A stretch of 64,000 bases of DNA from Lacipirellula parvula (GCF_009177095.1 NZ_AP021861.1:2152501-2216500); one strand, 5' to 3'; positions 35,621-45,306 are shown, counted from the stretch's first letter. Made by a program: numbers and translations. The notes: generated by a model not told the origin, from the sequence alone.

Positions 35621-35775
35621 CTCATCGCTCTGCGTAGCGTACTGCTAGCACCGCCAATAACCTGAAGTTGGTCTCTTTGCCAACTTAGGCTAAACTACCC
35701 GCCCCGCTATCGCTGTCGCTGCGCGCTCCCACTCGCGCAGCGGCCGACCCACTTTCGTACGCAAGGAGGCGTCGA

Positions 35776-37005
35776 ATGTCGCAGCCCCCGCTTCGTTTCG
35801 TCCATGCCGGCGATCTTCATTTGGAACGCCCACTGACCGGCGTGTCCGAAATTCCCGATCAACTGCGCGAAGCTTTTCTCGAAGCTCCGTACCTGGCGGC
35901 GGAACAAATCTTTGAGACCGCGCTCACCGAAGGCGCTGACGCGCTCCTCCTCTCCGGCGACGTCGTCCACCTCGATAAGGCCGGACCGCGGGCCATTGTG
36001 TTTCTCCTCGAACAATTTCGTCGCCTCGCCGATCACAACATCGCCGTCTACTGGGCCGGCGGGCAGAACGATCCTGTCGATGCCTGGCCGCCGACCGCCA
36101 CGCTCCCCTCGAACGTCCACCGCTTCCCCTCGGGCCGCGTCGGCAACTTCGAACACAAACGCCGCGACCAAACGATTGCCCGTATCCAAGGCATCAGCCG
36201 CAACCCCGGTCAGCCTGTCGACGACAGCGGCTTCCACCGCGATGCGAAGGGACTGTTCACGATCGGCGTCGCGCACGGCACCGCCGCCGCGCCCGGCAGC
36301 GAAGGCGACCGCGTCCACTACATGGCTCTCGGCGGCCAGCATCGCCGGCAAACGGTCGACCAATCGCCCGGCATCGCCCACTACGCTGGCACGCCGCAAG
36401 GCCGCACGCCCGACGAAACGGGCGCCTTCGGTTGTACCGTCGTCTCGGTCGACGAATCAGGCCATGTGAAAACGAACTTTGTCGCCGTCGACGTCGTTCG
36501 CTGGATCACCGAAACCGTCGAACTCACCGCCGGCGCCGAAGTGACGACGCTGCTTCCGCAAATCGACGTCCGCGTCAACAACCTGAAGGCGAAGCATCCC
36601 GATCGCGACCTGCTCGTCACGTGGCGGATCACCGGCAGCGGCGAGTTGCTCAACCAACTCCGCCCCGGCGGACTGAGCGACGAACTGATCGGCCAACTCC
36701 GCCACATGTACGGCCAAAAGTCGCCCGCCGTGTGGAGCGTCGCCATCGAATGCGACGAACCCCTCTGCGTCCCCGGCGAATGGTACGACGAAGAAACCAT
36801 CCGCGGCGATGTGCTGCGGCAACTGCGCGAGCTTGAAGAAGACGATGCGATTCCGCTCGACCTCGAAGAGTTCTTCCCCGCGAGTCTCAAGGGGAGCCCG
36901 CTCGCCGAGCTGGCCCGCGTCTCGAGCGCCGACCGCAGCGAACTGCTCGTCGCCGCATCGAAGCTCGGCATGGACCTAATGAGTCTCGACGACGTCGAAG
37001 AGTAA
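35776..37005 (+). CDS. SbcD/Mre11-like metallophosphoesterase (YhaO-like) with atypical active site
   Basis: The 409-residue product has the calcineurin-like fold of DNA-repair nucleases. Motif I is intact (FVHAGDLHLERP, Asp13 and His15), and motif II is LLLSGDVVHLD (Asp62). The usual GNHD motif III reads GGQND at residues 95-99, so the metal-binding Asn is Gln and the catalytic His is Asn. Motif IV keeps His167 (GVAHG). The usual GHxH motif V reads GGQHR at 186-190, keeping only the second His. A C-terminal domain of about 170 residues follows, as in YhaO. It is paired with an SbcC/YhaN-like ATPase 130 bases downstream. The nuclease activity may be lost or altered; this is an inference from motifs. 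Confidence 0.88.
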   Translation: MSQPPLRFVHAGDLHLERPLTGVSEIPDQLREAFLEAPYLAAEQIFETALTEGADALLLSGDVVHLDKAGPRAIVFLLEQFRRLADHNIAVYWAGGQNDPVDAWPPTATLPSNVHRFPSGRVGNFEHKRRDQTIARIQGISRNPGQPVDDSGFHRDAKGLFTIGVAHGTAAAPGSEGDRVHYMALGGQHRRQTVDQSPGIAHYAGTPQGRTPDETGAFGCTVVSVDESGHVKTNFVAVDVVRWITETVELTAGAEVTTLLPQIDVRVNNLKAKHPDRDLLVTWRITGSGELLNQLRPGGLSDELIGQLRHMYGQKSPAVWSVAIECDEPLCVPGEWYDEETIRGDVLRQLRELEEDDAIPLDLEEFFPASLKGSPLAELARVSSADRSELLVAASKLGMDLMSLDDVEE

Positions 37006-37134
37006 CGACACACACGCCAGGATCGAACCAACGGATTGACGTTCAATCCCAACCAACAAACATAGCCGCGGAGTTTGCTCCGCGAACGCCTCGGCACGGC
37101 GCCCGGGCACAATGGCCAGCACGGATCGCGAACC

Positions 37135-40100
37135 ATGAAAATCACCGACCTTGAAATCGACGGCTTCGGCGTTTGGAATAACCTGAAGTTGACCGGTCTC
37201 TCCCGCCGCGTCACGGCGTTCTACGGCCCGAACGAGGCCGGCAAGACGACCGTCATGCAGTTCATCCGCAGCGTGCTCTACGGCATGTCGACGAGCCGGC
37301 GGAAGAAGTACCTCCCGCCAATCGACGGCGGCCAGCCTGGCGGCACGCTCGGCATCGTCGAGGGCGACCTCCGCTTCCGCGCGACCCGCATCGCCGACCG
37401 CGGCCCCGACGACGTCGGCCGCGTCATTTGCACCACCTCTGACGGCGCCACCAGCGGCGATCGCCTACTGCGCGAATCGCTCGGCGACGTCGACGAACCG
37501 ACCTATACGAACATCTTCGCCGTCGGCCTCGACGAAATCCACGAACTCGGCATGCTCAGCGGCAGCAAGGCGGCCGAGTGGATTTACCGCCTCACGTCCG
37601 GCCTCGACCGCGTCAGCCTTTTCGACGTTATCCAAGAACTTCGCGCCAATCGTCACTCGCTGCTGAACGACGAAGGCCAGTCGTCGCGCATCGTCAGCCT
37701 GACGACGCAGCGCGAACGCCTCCGCGCTGAGGTCGATCGCCTCCGCGAGCAAAATCGCCTCTGGTCGCAACTGGCGGTAAAGATCAAGGAACTCGACGAC
37801 CAAATCATCGCCGTCGAAACCGAAGTTCGCAAAGCCGAGCACCACGCCCGCACGGTCGAAATCGCCGTCGGCCTCAAGCCGAATTGGCGCAAACGCGAAA
37901 AGCTTGACGAGCAACTCGGCCACCTCAGCGGCCGCGTGAAGTTGCCGGCTGATGCGATCGAACGGCTCAACGCGATCAACGCCGACATTGAAAAACACCA
38001 ACGCCAGTCGGACGTGCTGCAGGGCCAACGTCACCAACTGCGCGACGAAGCCGAACGCCTCGGCATCAACGAACTGCTCGTCCGTAACGCCCAGCGGATC
38101 GACGCCCTCGGCGAACAACGCGATTGGCTCCAATCGCTCCAGCGGCAACAAGACGAACTCGAACGCGAAGCGAAGAGCTACGAAGCCCGCTTCACTGCCG
38201 AGCAAAAGCGGCTCGCCGAAGCCCTCGGCGTCAAAGACGCGACGCGGCTCAACGAGCTGAACGAAAGCGACTTCGAAGCCCTGCAGCCGCAAATCGACGC
38301 CCTGCGCCTCGCCCAAAAGCGGCTCGAGCAAGCGCAACGCGACGTCGACATGCTCAGCGAGAGCGAACGCTCGTTCCGCACGCAAATCGAAACGGCCATC
38401 GTCGGCGGCGAATCGCACGGCCTGCCGATGGATCTGCAAGAAGCGAGCAACCTCGTCGCCCGCCTCCGCAAGCGGCTCGCCGTCGAGCAACGGCTCGACA
38501 TGGCCCGCCAGCATGAAGTCGAACTCGAACAGCAAAGCCACGACCTGCTCGACGATCAGGTGATGCCGCTGTGGCTGTTCGGCTGGTTGCTCGCGGCGTT
38601 CGTCGCCGGCGCCCTGATGCTAGGCGTCTGGCTGCTCGTCCCTGATTCGCCGTTCGGCAAGTACGGCAGTTTGGTGGCGCTCGTCGGCATCGGCGGCGCC
38701 GCGTTCGCTTGGGTCTTCAAGTACTTCGCCGACGACGCCGCAGCCGACAAACTCGACGCCTGCCAGCGCCAGATGGAAGTCGTCGGCAAGCAAATCGCCG
38801 ACGCCGAGCGCGAGAAGCAACAAGTCGACGCCGAACTGCCGATGACCGACGGTTCGGTCGTGCTCCGTATGCAAGCCGCCGAGCGTCACCTCGCCGAACT
38901 CGAGAACGTGCTCCCCGTCGAGGCTCAGCGCAAGCAAGCGGGCGGCGAAGTTGCCAACGCTGAAACCCGACTCAAGCAAGCTCAGCGCGAACGCGAAGCT
39001 GCGTTTGCCACCTGGAAGGCGAAGATCGTCGCCCTCGGCCTGCCGGGCGAAATCGATCCGCAACTGCTGCTCAGCGTCACCGATCGCTACGGCCAGCTCG
39101 CCGACCTCGAAGCCCGCGCTCGCCATCGCCGCGAAGACGCCGCCGCCCGCCAGCGCGAGCATGAAACGCTCCTCCGCCGCATCCGCGACCTCGCCGAAGA
39201 AGTCGGCTGCGTGCTGAAGCCGAAGGTCTCGAACGACAACAAGCAGAAGCAAGAGGCCAATCGCGAGAAATCCGACGCGGCCGCCGATCGCAATTCGACT
39301 GACCGCAACCAGCAAATCGAATTCGCCAATCCGCTCGACCAGCTCGATCACCTCCTCACCGAACGCCGCCGCCAACTCGGCGACGTCCAACGCCGCGAAG
39401 ATCTCGTGGTGAAGGCGAAGGAACTCAAAGCGGAAGAAGGGAAACATCTGCAAACGATCGTCGGTCTCAAGCGTCGTCGCGGCGCCATGTTCCAAGCCGG
39501 CGGCTGCGAGGATGAGCAAGAGTACCGCATGATGGCCGCCGACCAGCACCAACATGCCCTCCTCACGCAACAGCGCGACGCCGTCACCCGCGAAATCGTC
39601 GCCGCCATCGGCCGCCATGAACCGGAGGAAGTCTTCAACAACCTCCTCGCCCCCGATTCGATCGGCACGCTCGACCAAATGTGGGAGCAAGCAACCGCAG
39701 GTCTCGACCTGACCGGCAACAAGCTGAAAGAACTCGCCGAGCAACGCGGCTCGCACACCCGCGAGCAGACCGAACTCGCGAAGGACCGCTCGCTCGCCGA
39801 ACGCCCGCTCGATCTCAGCGTCGTCGAGAAGCAACTCGAGGAAGCGAAGTCCGATTGGCGCCGCCATGCGACGGTCAATCGCGTTCTCGAACGCATCCGC
39901 GCCGACTACGAAGCCCATCGCCAGCCCGAAACGCTCGCCGAAGCGTCGCGCTACATGGCGAAGCTCACCAACGGTCAGTACAAGCGAATCTGGACGCCGT
40001 TGTCGAACGACATCCTGCTCGTCGACAACGCCGCCGGCGAAGCATTACCGGTCGACGTGCTGAGCCGCGGCACCCGCGAGCAGCTGTTCCTCAGCGTTCG

Positions 40101-40773
40101 CATGGCGCTGGTGGCCAACTTCGCCCGCCGCGGCGTGAACGTGCCGATGGTGCTCGACGACGTGCTAGTCAACTTCGACATCGAACGAACCCGCCGCGCC
40201 GCCGAGGTCCTCAGCGAATTCGCCGCCGCCGGCCATCAGTTGCTGATGTTCACCTGCCACGAGCACATGTGGGAAATGTTCCGCAAGCTCGACGGCGACT
40301 GCCGCCGCATCCCCGTCCGCCGCGGCCAGCCCGAACCGGTCGCCCCGCCAGTCGTCATCGCCGAACCCGAACCGGTGGCGATCGAGGAACCAATCGCCCC
40401 CCCCAAGCCCAAAAAATCTCCCAAAAAGCCGCGACCGGTGGTCGCGGTCCCCGCTCCCGCCCCCATTCCCGTCCCCGCACTAGACCTCTACGACTACCCC
40501 TTCATCGAACGCATCGTCGAAGAACGCCACGCCCCCGCAGTCGCCGCTCCCGCGGCCGTCGCGACGGAAGCCCCGTCGGAGTTCCACGAATACTCGTTCG
40601 ACCTCCCGGCCAGCGACTACCGCGAAGAGTCGCACGAAGGGGAGGGCGCCCTAGCGTACATCGTCAGCGCCGACGACGCGCTCAACCGCCGCGCCGAAAG
40701 CGCCTCGCGCCGCCACCACACCATCCCCAATTACCGCCGCCGCGGCGATCACCTAGAACCGCGCCGCGCATAA
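37135..40773 (+). CDS. SbcC/YhaN-like AAA ATPase with coiled coils and a transmembrane pair
   Basis: The 1212-residue product starts at ATG 37135 (MKITDLEIDGFGVWNNLKL); a longer frame lacks conserved character. Walker A is FYGPNEAGKTTVMQF (about 29-43), and the C-terminal half has the signature LSRGTREQLFLSVRMAL and Walker B VPMVLDDVLVNFD, followed by a D/H-loop region (MFTCHEHMWEMF). Between them lie long coiled coils rich in Glu, Arg and Gln. At about residues 479-533 two hydrophobic helices occur (LWLFGWLLAAFVAGALMLGV and YGSLVALVGIGGAAFAWVF), a feature also known in YhaN-type proteins, so the arms may be tethered to the membrane. A Pro/Ala/Glu-rich tail of about 150 residues is unusual. 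It acts with the upstream SbcD-like protein, probably in DNA-end or chromosome maintenance. Confidence 0.92.
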   Translation: MKITDLEIDGFGVWNNLKLTGLSRRVTAFYGPNEAGKTTVMQFIRSVLYGMSTSRRKKYLPPIDGGQPGGTLGIVEGDLRFRATRIADRGPDDVGRVICTTSDGATSGDRLLRESLGDVDEPTYTNIFAVGLDEIHELGMLSGSKAAEWIYRLTSGLDRVSLFDVIQELRANRHSLLNDEGQSSRIVSLTTQRERLRAEVDRLREQNRLWSQLAVKIKELDDQIIAVETEVRKAEHHARTVEIAVGLKPNWRKREKLDEQLGHLSGRVKLPADAIERLNAINADIEKHQRQSDVLQGQRHQLRDEAERLGINELLVRNAQRIDALGEQRDWLQSLQRQQDELEREAKSYEARFTAEQKRLAEALGVKDATRLNELNESDFEALQPQIDALRLAQKRLEQAQRDVDMLSESERSFRTQIETAIVGGESHGLPMDLQEASNLVARLRKRLAVEQRLDMARQHEVELEQQSHDLLDDQVMPLWLFGWLLAAFVAGALMLGVWLLVPDSPFGKYGSLVALVGIGGAAFAWVFKYFADDAAADKLDACQRQMEVVGKQIADAEREKQQVDAELPMTDGSVVLRMQAAERHLAELENVLPVEAQRKQAGGEVANAETRLKQAQREREAAFATWKAKIVALGLPGEIDPQLLLSVTDRYGQLADLEARARHRREDAAARQREHETLLRRIRDLAEEVGCVLKPKVSNDNKQKQEANREKSDAAADRNSTDRNQQIEFANPLDQLDHLLTERRRQLGDVQRREDLVVKAKELKAEEGKHLQTIVGLKRRRGAMFQAGGCEDEQEYRMMAADQHQHALLTQQRDAVTREIVAAIGRHEPEEVFNNLLAPDSIGTLDQMWEQATAGLDLTGNKLKELAEQRGSHTREQTELAKDRSLAERPLDLSVVEKQLEEAKSDWRRHATVNRVLERIRADYEAHRQPETLAEASRYMAKLTNGQYKRIWTPLSNDILLVDNAAGEALPVDVLSRGTREQLFLSVRMALVANFARRGVNVPMVLDDVLVNFDIERTRRAAEVLSEFAAAGHQLLMFTCHEHMWEMFRKLDGDCRRIPVRRGQPEPVAPPVVIAEPEPVAIEEPIAPPKPKKSPKKPRPVVAVPAPAPIPVPALDLYDYPFIERIVEERHAPAVAAPAAVATEAPSEFHEYSFDLPASDYREESHEGEGALAYIVSADDALNRRAESASRRHHTIPNYRRRGDHLEPRRA

Positions 40774-40814
40774 CCGCTCCGTAGAGCGATGAATTCGCGC
40801 AACGACTTCCTTAG

Positions 40815-40837
40815 CCCCCGGTTCTTCAAACCGGGGG
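40815..40837. repeat. Palindromic repeat CCCCCGGTT...AACCGGGGG (family G)
   Basis: The 9-bp stem with a TCTTCA-type loop is preceded by TTAG. An almost identical copy, flanks included, lies at 47787-47809. Confidence 0.88.
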
Positions 40838-40886
40838 TAACGCGGCCACCACTACGCAACCCGTCAACTTCTCCGCCAAAGCCCCC

Positions 40887-41085
40887 GGGTGGCACCGACA
40901 CTCCGGCGAGTCGGTGCGGCAATGTCGTGAAACGCGTCCGCCGGCGTGTCGGTGTTGTCGCAGACAACCAGAGGCAACGCAGCCTTCGCTCAATCGCCTC
41001 TCGTCGCTAGCGCGACCCCGACACGCGGCCGGTCTTCTACGGCAGAGTGGAGAGCCGGTCGCGGCCGAGTGTCGGTGCCACCCAT
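40887..41085. repeat. Composite inverted repeat enclosing an 82-base dispersed repeat
   Basis: GGGTGGCACCGACACT at 40887-40902 is inversely repeated at 41069-41085. Inside, 40899-40980 is one copy of an 82-base element whose other copy is at 42659-42740. The second halves of both copies, with CGCCGGCGTGTCGG and GTTGTCGCAGACA, are nearly the same, and the middle 35 bases vary. Confidence 0.85.
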
Positions 41086-41152
41086 GAACTCCCCGCCACT
41101 CAATAACGGCTATCCACCAACATTCCCCCCGCCCCCGCCGCTGGACAGCCCC

Positions 41153-41158
41153 TATAAT
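41153..41158 (+). promoter_or_regulatory. Possible -10 box of the beta-propeller gene at 41238
   Basis: TATAAT at 41153-41158 is a perfect -10 hexamer 80 bases before the start, but no matching -35 is seen. Confidence 0.4.
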
Positions 41159-41237
41159 TCGGCCTTCAAGCCAATCGGCCAGCAGCGTCGGCCTCCGCCG
41201 CACGCCTCGCTGCCGTTCCAGCCAGGAGCCAGCCGTC

Positions 41238-42578
41238 GTGTCAATCGATCATCGTGCGTTGTGGGCGGCGTCATTCATCGCAGCGTGCACCCTCGGCTCG
41301 GCCGGCGCCGACGAATGGCCCGGCTGGATGGGCGCCAATCGCGACGGCGTCTACCGCGAGTCGGGCGTCATCGACGCCATTCCCGCCGACGGCCTCAAAG
41401 TCCGTTGGCGGCAGCCGATCGCCGGCGGCTACGCAGGGCCCGCAGTCGCTGGCGGCCGAGTGTTCGTCTTCGACTATGCAAAGGAATCGGGCGAGTCGGT
41501 CAACGAGCCGGGCAAGCGCGCGAACCTCACAGGTCGCGAACGCCTGACGGCCTTCGACGAGCAAACCGGCAAACAACTCTGGCAGCATTCCTACGACTGC
41601 CCTTACAGCATCTCGTATCCCGCCGGACCCCGTTGCACGCCCACCGTCGTCGGCGACATGGTCTACATCCTCGGCAGCGAGGGCGACCTCAAATGCCTCA
41701 ACGCCGCCACCGGCGAAGTCGTCTGGGAACATAGTTTGAAGAACGACTTCAACGCCGACGTGCCGATGTGGGGCTTCTCCGCCCACCCGCTCGTTGACGG
41801 CGACTTGCTCTACACGATGGTCGGCGGCGAAGGCCAATCGCTCGTCGCGTTCGACCGCCACACCGGCGAAGTGAAGTGGAAGGCTCTCGACGGCCCCGCC
41901 GGTTACGCCGCCCCCTCGATCATCGAAGCCGCCGGCACGCGCCAACTCATCGCCTTCAACCCCGCAGGCGTCACCAGCCTCAACCCCGTCGACGGCAGTG
42001 AATACTGGAACATCCCGGTCACCCCGCTCTACGAAATGTCGATCGCCCGCCCGATGCGCGAAGGCAACCGCCTCTACGCCAGCGGCATCCAAAGCGCCTC
42101 AGTAATGATGGAGCTCAGCGAAGACGAGCCTGCCGCAAAGGAACTTTGGCGCGGCAAGCCGAAGGCCGCACTCTTCAGCGCCAACACGACGCCCCTCATC
42201 GTCGACGGCGTCATCTACGGCACCGATTGCAACGAGGGTTCCTTGCTCGCCGTCGACGCCGAGAATGGCTCGCGGCTTTGGGAAACTTTTGAACCAACGA
42301 AGCCCGACGAAAAGCGGTTCATAAAACATGGCAGCGCGTTCATCACCCGCATCGGCGACACCGACCGCTACTTCCTAATGACCGAAACCGGCGACCTCAT
42401 GGTCGCCCGCCTCACCCGCGAAGGCTTCGAATCCTTTGGAAGGTTCCACGTCCTCGAGCCGACGGAAGAAGCGTTCGGCCGCAACGTCGTCTGGAGCCAC
42501 CCCGCCTACGCCAACCATACCCTCTTCGCCCGCAACGACAAAGAAATCGTCGCTGTCGACATCGCAGCGCCGGAGTAA
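41238..42578 (+). CDS. PQQ-like beta-propeller repeat protein (exported)
   Basis: The 446-residue product starts at GTG with a CAGGAG site about 10 bases upstream and a signal peptide (MSIDHRALWAASFIAACTLG) ending near GSAGADEWPGWMGANRDG. Blade motifs of the DxxTGExxW type repeat: FDEQTGKQLWQH, NAATGEVVWEH, DRHTGEVKWKA, NPVDGSEYWNI and DAENGSRLWETF. It belongs to the same planctomycete propeller group as the gene at 22658-24004. An 82-base repeat flanks it on both sides in the same orientation. There is no evidence for PQQ binding; role unknown. Confidence 0.88.
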   Translation: MSIDHRALWAASFIAACTLGSAGADEWPGWMGANRDGVYRESGVIDAIPADGLKVRWRQPIAGGYAGPAVAGGRVFVFDYAKESGESVNEPGKRANLTGRERLTAFDEQTGKQLWQHSYDCPYSISYPAGPRCTPTVVGDMVYILGSEGDLKCLNAATGEVVWEHSLKNDFNADVPMWGFSAHPLVDGDLLYTMVGGEGQSLVAFDRHTGEVKWKALDGPAGYAAPSIIEAAGTRQLIAFNPAGVTSLNPVDGSEYWNIPVTPLYEMSIARPMREGNRLYASGIQSASVMMELSEDEPAAKELWRGKPKAALFSANTTPLIVDGVIYGTDCNEGSLLAVDAENGSRLWETFEPTKPDEKRFIKHGSAFITRIGDTDRYFLMTETGDLMVARLTREGFESFGRFHVLEPTEEAFGRNVVWSHPAYANHTLFARNDKEIVAVDIAAPE

Positions 42579-42658
42579 CCGCCGCAAACGACCCCTCCCG
42601 CCACCCCAAAAAGCCGCGACCGCCGGTCGCGGAAGCGGTTAGGTTAGGTTGACACAAA

Positions 42659-42740
42659 CACTCCGGCGATAACAATTCGCCATCTCGCCCATGATCCCCG
42701 CCGGCGTGTCGGCGTTGTCGCAGACACCCAGAGATAACGC
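42659..42740. repeat. Second copy of the 82-base dispersed repeat
   Basis: It has the same length and order as 40899-40980: CACTCCGGCG, a variable middle, then CGCCGGCGTGTCGG and GTTGTCGCAGACA, ending AACGC. The copies flank the propeller gene directly. Confidence 0.85.
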
Positions 42741-42765
42741 CCCCCCAGCACACGCTGCCTAATGA

Positions 42766-44058
42766 CTAGCGAGCAAAAAAGTGGCGGCATCGATACCGCC
42801 ACAGCCGAGCCGTGAGCACGAGCCAGTCCCGCCAAGTCGCTCCCGCATTCAATTCCACCGCTCGATTAAACCACTGCTTCGCGGCGACGAAGTCAATCGG
42901 CGTCTCAGGCGTTTTTGATAGGCTCAGGTTGCCAAGACTGAGGCAACACTTTGCGGCCGAATCCATATCGCCAAGTTTTTGATAAACCTCGAAGGCTTTC
43001 CGATACCAATCTTTGGATTCCTCGAAGTCGCGCTGCCGAGCGGCGAGATTTCCTAAGTATCGATAGCTAGATGCTTCAGCCGGAGCATTTTCATATTCCT
43101 TCGCAATCTCCAGCGACTCTCGATACAGTCGTTCAGCGAATGCGAACCGATGCGACTCTTCAGCACGCATCCCAAGTTTGATGACTTCGTAAGGTTGTGC
43201 TTCCCGGCGGCAGCGTTCGAGGCCTTTAAGCAGCCATTTCTCAGCAGCATCTTCGTCGCCCTGGTCTTGTGCGTTTGTGCAGAGACTAAAGCAGGTGTAG
43301 ACAACGCTTCTTGTTCTTCCCAACCCTTCGTCAATCTCAAGTGATTTTAGGTACCACTTCTCCGCAGCTGGATGATCACCGCGCGTATAGGCGACGATTC
43401 CTAGCTGGTGGTAGCTTGCTGAAACGCCGCGAAGGTCGTTTAATCTCTCTTTGATCTCGATCGACTTCCACAGCCACTGTTCCGCTAGTTCAAAGTCTTT
43501 CCGAGCATTGGCGACCGCACTCAAATTGATGTAGGTCGTGGCCGCCTCATGCTCCTTACCGTGACGCTCTTCGATCTCAATTGATTTGCGATACCATTGC
43601 TCAGCGGCATCCAAGTCATCTCGCTTGTACGCGATCAACCCCAATTGGTGATAGCAGGGCGAAGCAACCAACTCATCGCCGTATCGCTCGCTGACTGAAA
43701 TCGATTTTCGCAGCCATTTCTCGGCGGTTGTGTAATCTTCTCTCGCGAAAAAAGTGCCGCTCAAGGAGTGGTAAGTCACCGCCGTGCTTTGGTGATTGTT
43801 ATTCCTCTCGTTGACGTTAATTGACTTCCAATACCATTGCTCAGCAGCGCGCAGGTCGCCTTGTCGACAAGAGATATCGCCCAACTTACTGTAGACTTTC
43901 GCGACCTCGCCATTCTCGGCGTCTGCATAAATCTTTGCCGATTTCAGGGAAAGCTCTTCGGCATGCTCCAATTCGCCTCGTTTGAAGGCCCCCTCGGCTT
44001 GTTGAAAGTAATCCGCGGCAGCGGTGTCGAGCTTTCGTGGGGCGGCGAAATCGGTCAT
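42766..44058 (-). CDS. Tetratricopeptide repeat protein
   Basis: The 430-residue product, read from ATG 44058 (MTDFAAPRKLDTAAADYFQQ), is built almost wholly of 40-residue TPR units of the kinesin-light-chain type. Typical motifs are AEQWYWKSINVNER, AEKWLRKSISVSER, AEQWYRKSIEIEER, AEQWLWKSIEIKER, AEKWYLKSLEIDEG and AERLYRESLEIAKEY. About nine or ten repeats are visible. A GTG at 44145 would add 29 Ser/His-rich residues and is less likely. There is no signal peptide; a cytoplasmic protein-protein scaffold is likely. Partner unknown. Confidence 0.9.
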   Translation of the reverse strand: MTDFAAPRKLDTAAADYFQQAEGAFKRGELEHAEELSLKSAKIYADAENGEVAKVYSKLGDISCRQGDLRAAEQWYWKSINVNERNNNHQSTAVTYHSLSGTFFAREDYTTAEKWLRKSISVSERYGDELVASPCYHQLGLIAYKRDDLDAAEQWYRKSIEIEERHGKEHEAATTYINLSAVANARKDFELAEQWLWKSIEIKERLNDLRGVSASYHQLGIVAYTRGDHPAAEKWYLKSLEIDEGLGRTRSVVYTCFSLCTNAQDQGDEDAAEKWLLKGLERCRREAQPYEVIKLGMRAEESHRFAFAERLYRESLEIAKEYENAPAEASSYRYLGNLAARQRDFEESKDWYRKAFEVYQKLGDMDSAAKCCLSLGNLSLSKTPETPIDFVAAKQWFNRAVELNAGATWRDWLVLTARLWRYRCRHFFAR

Positions 44059-44168
44059 TGAAGTAGCCAGGAAGCGACGTTCGGAAGCTGCAAGTAAATT
44101 GCAATCAATGTCCGAATTATGATGGCGAATAGCGTTGGATGCCACCTTAGAGTACGAAGGAACTAGGC

Positions 44169-44729
44169 CTAGGGTCGAATTGCCATGATCTCCGCATCTC
44201 CAGGAAACAACTCCTGCGCGATCGCGACTAGCCTCGACGCCGACGGATCAAAATCGGCCTCGCCATTTGTCCTGTCGCTCCGCGTCACTGCCAACGCGCG
44301 GCATTTGAAGCACACGTAAACGTCCACTTCATCGCCGCCGTTGATGAACGAAAACTTGACGCCGTAATCGGGCGGGCCGCATTCTTCGACGATAGGAGCG
44401 AAGAACCGGTAGCTCCCCGGCGTCGCGAGCAACTGCTGCAATTCGTAAGCGGCGCCGCGCGACAACTGGACTGGATCGCCGGCGACTTGAAACTCCTCCG
44501 GCGCTGCCGCCGGCATCCCTGTCTGCCAGTGTGCGGGCGGCATCAACCGCCAGGCGGTCACTTCGGTCGCATTCCGCAACATCGCGACGCGGTCGAGTCC
44601 GCCGTAGAGCTGCGACAATCACCACCGACTCATCCCCTCGAACGTCGCCCACCCCAGCGCGACGACCGCCGCCAAGAGAGCGAAGCGTTTCAGCGAAAAG
44701 AACCGTCCACGGGCTGTCGGAGTCGACAT
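44169..44729 (-). pseudogene. Small membrane-anchored protein broken by an in-frame TGA
   Basis: On the minus strand ATG 44729 begins MSTPTARGRFFSLKRFALLA, with a membrane segment, and continues to W36. A TGA follows at 44621-44619, after which the same frame stays open for 149 codons (LSQLYGGLDRVAMLRNATEV) to 44169. The second part contains ECGPPDYGVKFSF, VYVCFKC and SRLVAIAQELF. The N-terminal anchor and the soluble part share one frame, so a single nonsense change (for example TGG to TGA) or readthrough explains the pattern. TTG at 44618 directly after the TGA could be a restart. Family not recognised. Confidence 0.6.
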
Positions 44730-44824
44730 CGGCGTTTACAGGGGTGGCAGAAAATCGCGCGAGGCGCAGACGACTAATTTCGCGATAATGGGACCATTGT
44801 AGCGACTGCCCCGGACCGAGTCCT

Positions 44825-44961
44825 CGTTCCCACGCTCCGCGTGGGAACGCACTCCCCGCCGCTCCGCGGCGGTCCAGCGGTGAGTGTCGAAGACCTGAGC
44901 GCGCCTTCGTATCGCGGCGCTGAGCGTCGAAAGCGACGTTCCCACGCAGAGCGTGGGAACG
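44825..44961. repeat. Paired GTTCCCACGC palindromes (family A) in inverted order
   Basis: Two palindromes of the family seen at 18088-18112 lie at 44825-44849 and 44937-44961, enclosed by CCTC/GAGG, so the whole stretch forms a long inverted repeat with extra GC-rich pairs between. This 570-base gap (44730-45306) has no supported gene. Confidence 0.85.
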
Positions 44962-45140
44962 AGGAGGCGCTAGGGCGAATCAACCAGCTAACTGTCGCGT
45001 CAACGTCACGAAAATCGCTCAAAAACGACCGCTAACTCTAACAACAGAAAGGACTTAGCATTGTGTCGCCAAAAATCGCATCTGCGACACTAAGCGACGC
45101 GACACGACAACAAACAGCACTACAATACGCTTCTCTACTA

Positions 45141-45242
45141 GCCGGCCCGCCACGCGGGCCGGGCGGGAGTGCCGCCGGGGAGAACGATCCGCAGAATGGC
45201 CAACATAAGTGTCGCGCCAGTCCGGAGGCCGTGGGCCTCCGG
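45141..45242. repeat. Two GC-rich hairpins upstream of the low-complexity protein end
   Basis: GCCGGCCCGC/GCGGGCCGG at about 45141-45161 and CCGGAGGCC/GGCCTCCGG at 45222-45242 are perfect short stems. They resemble the palindromes elsewhere in the window; no T-run follows on the minus strand, so a terminator role is doubtful. Confidence 0.6.
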
Positions 45243-45306
45243 CTACAGTGAGCGACGATTGAGACCGGCGTGCGGCAGCGGAACGCACCTTTTCGCGAAC
45301 GCAGAA

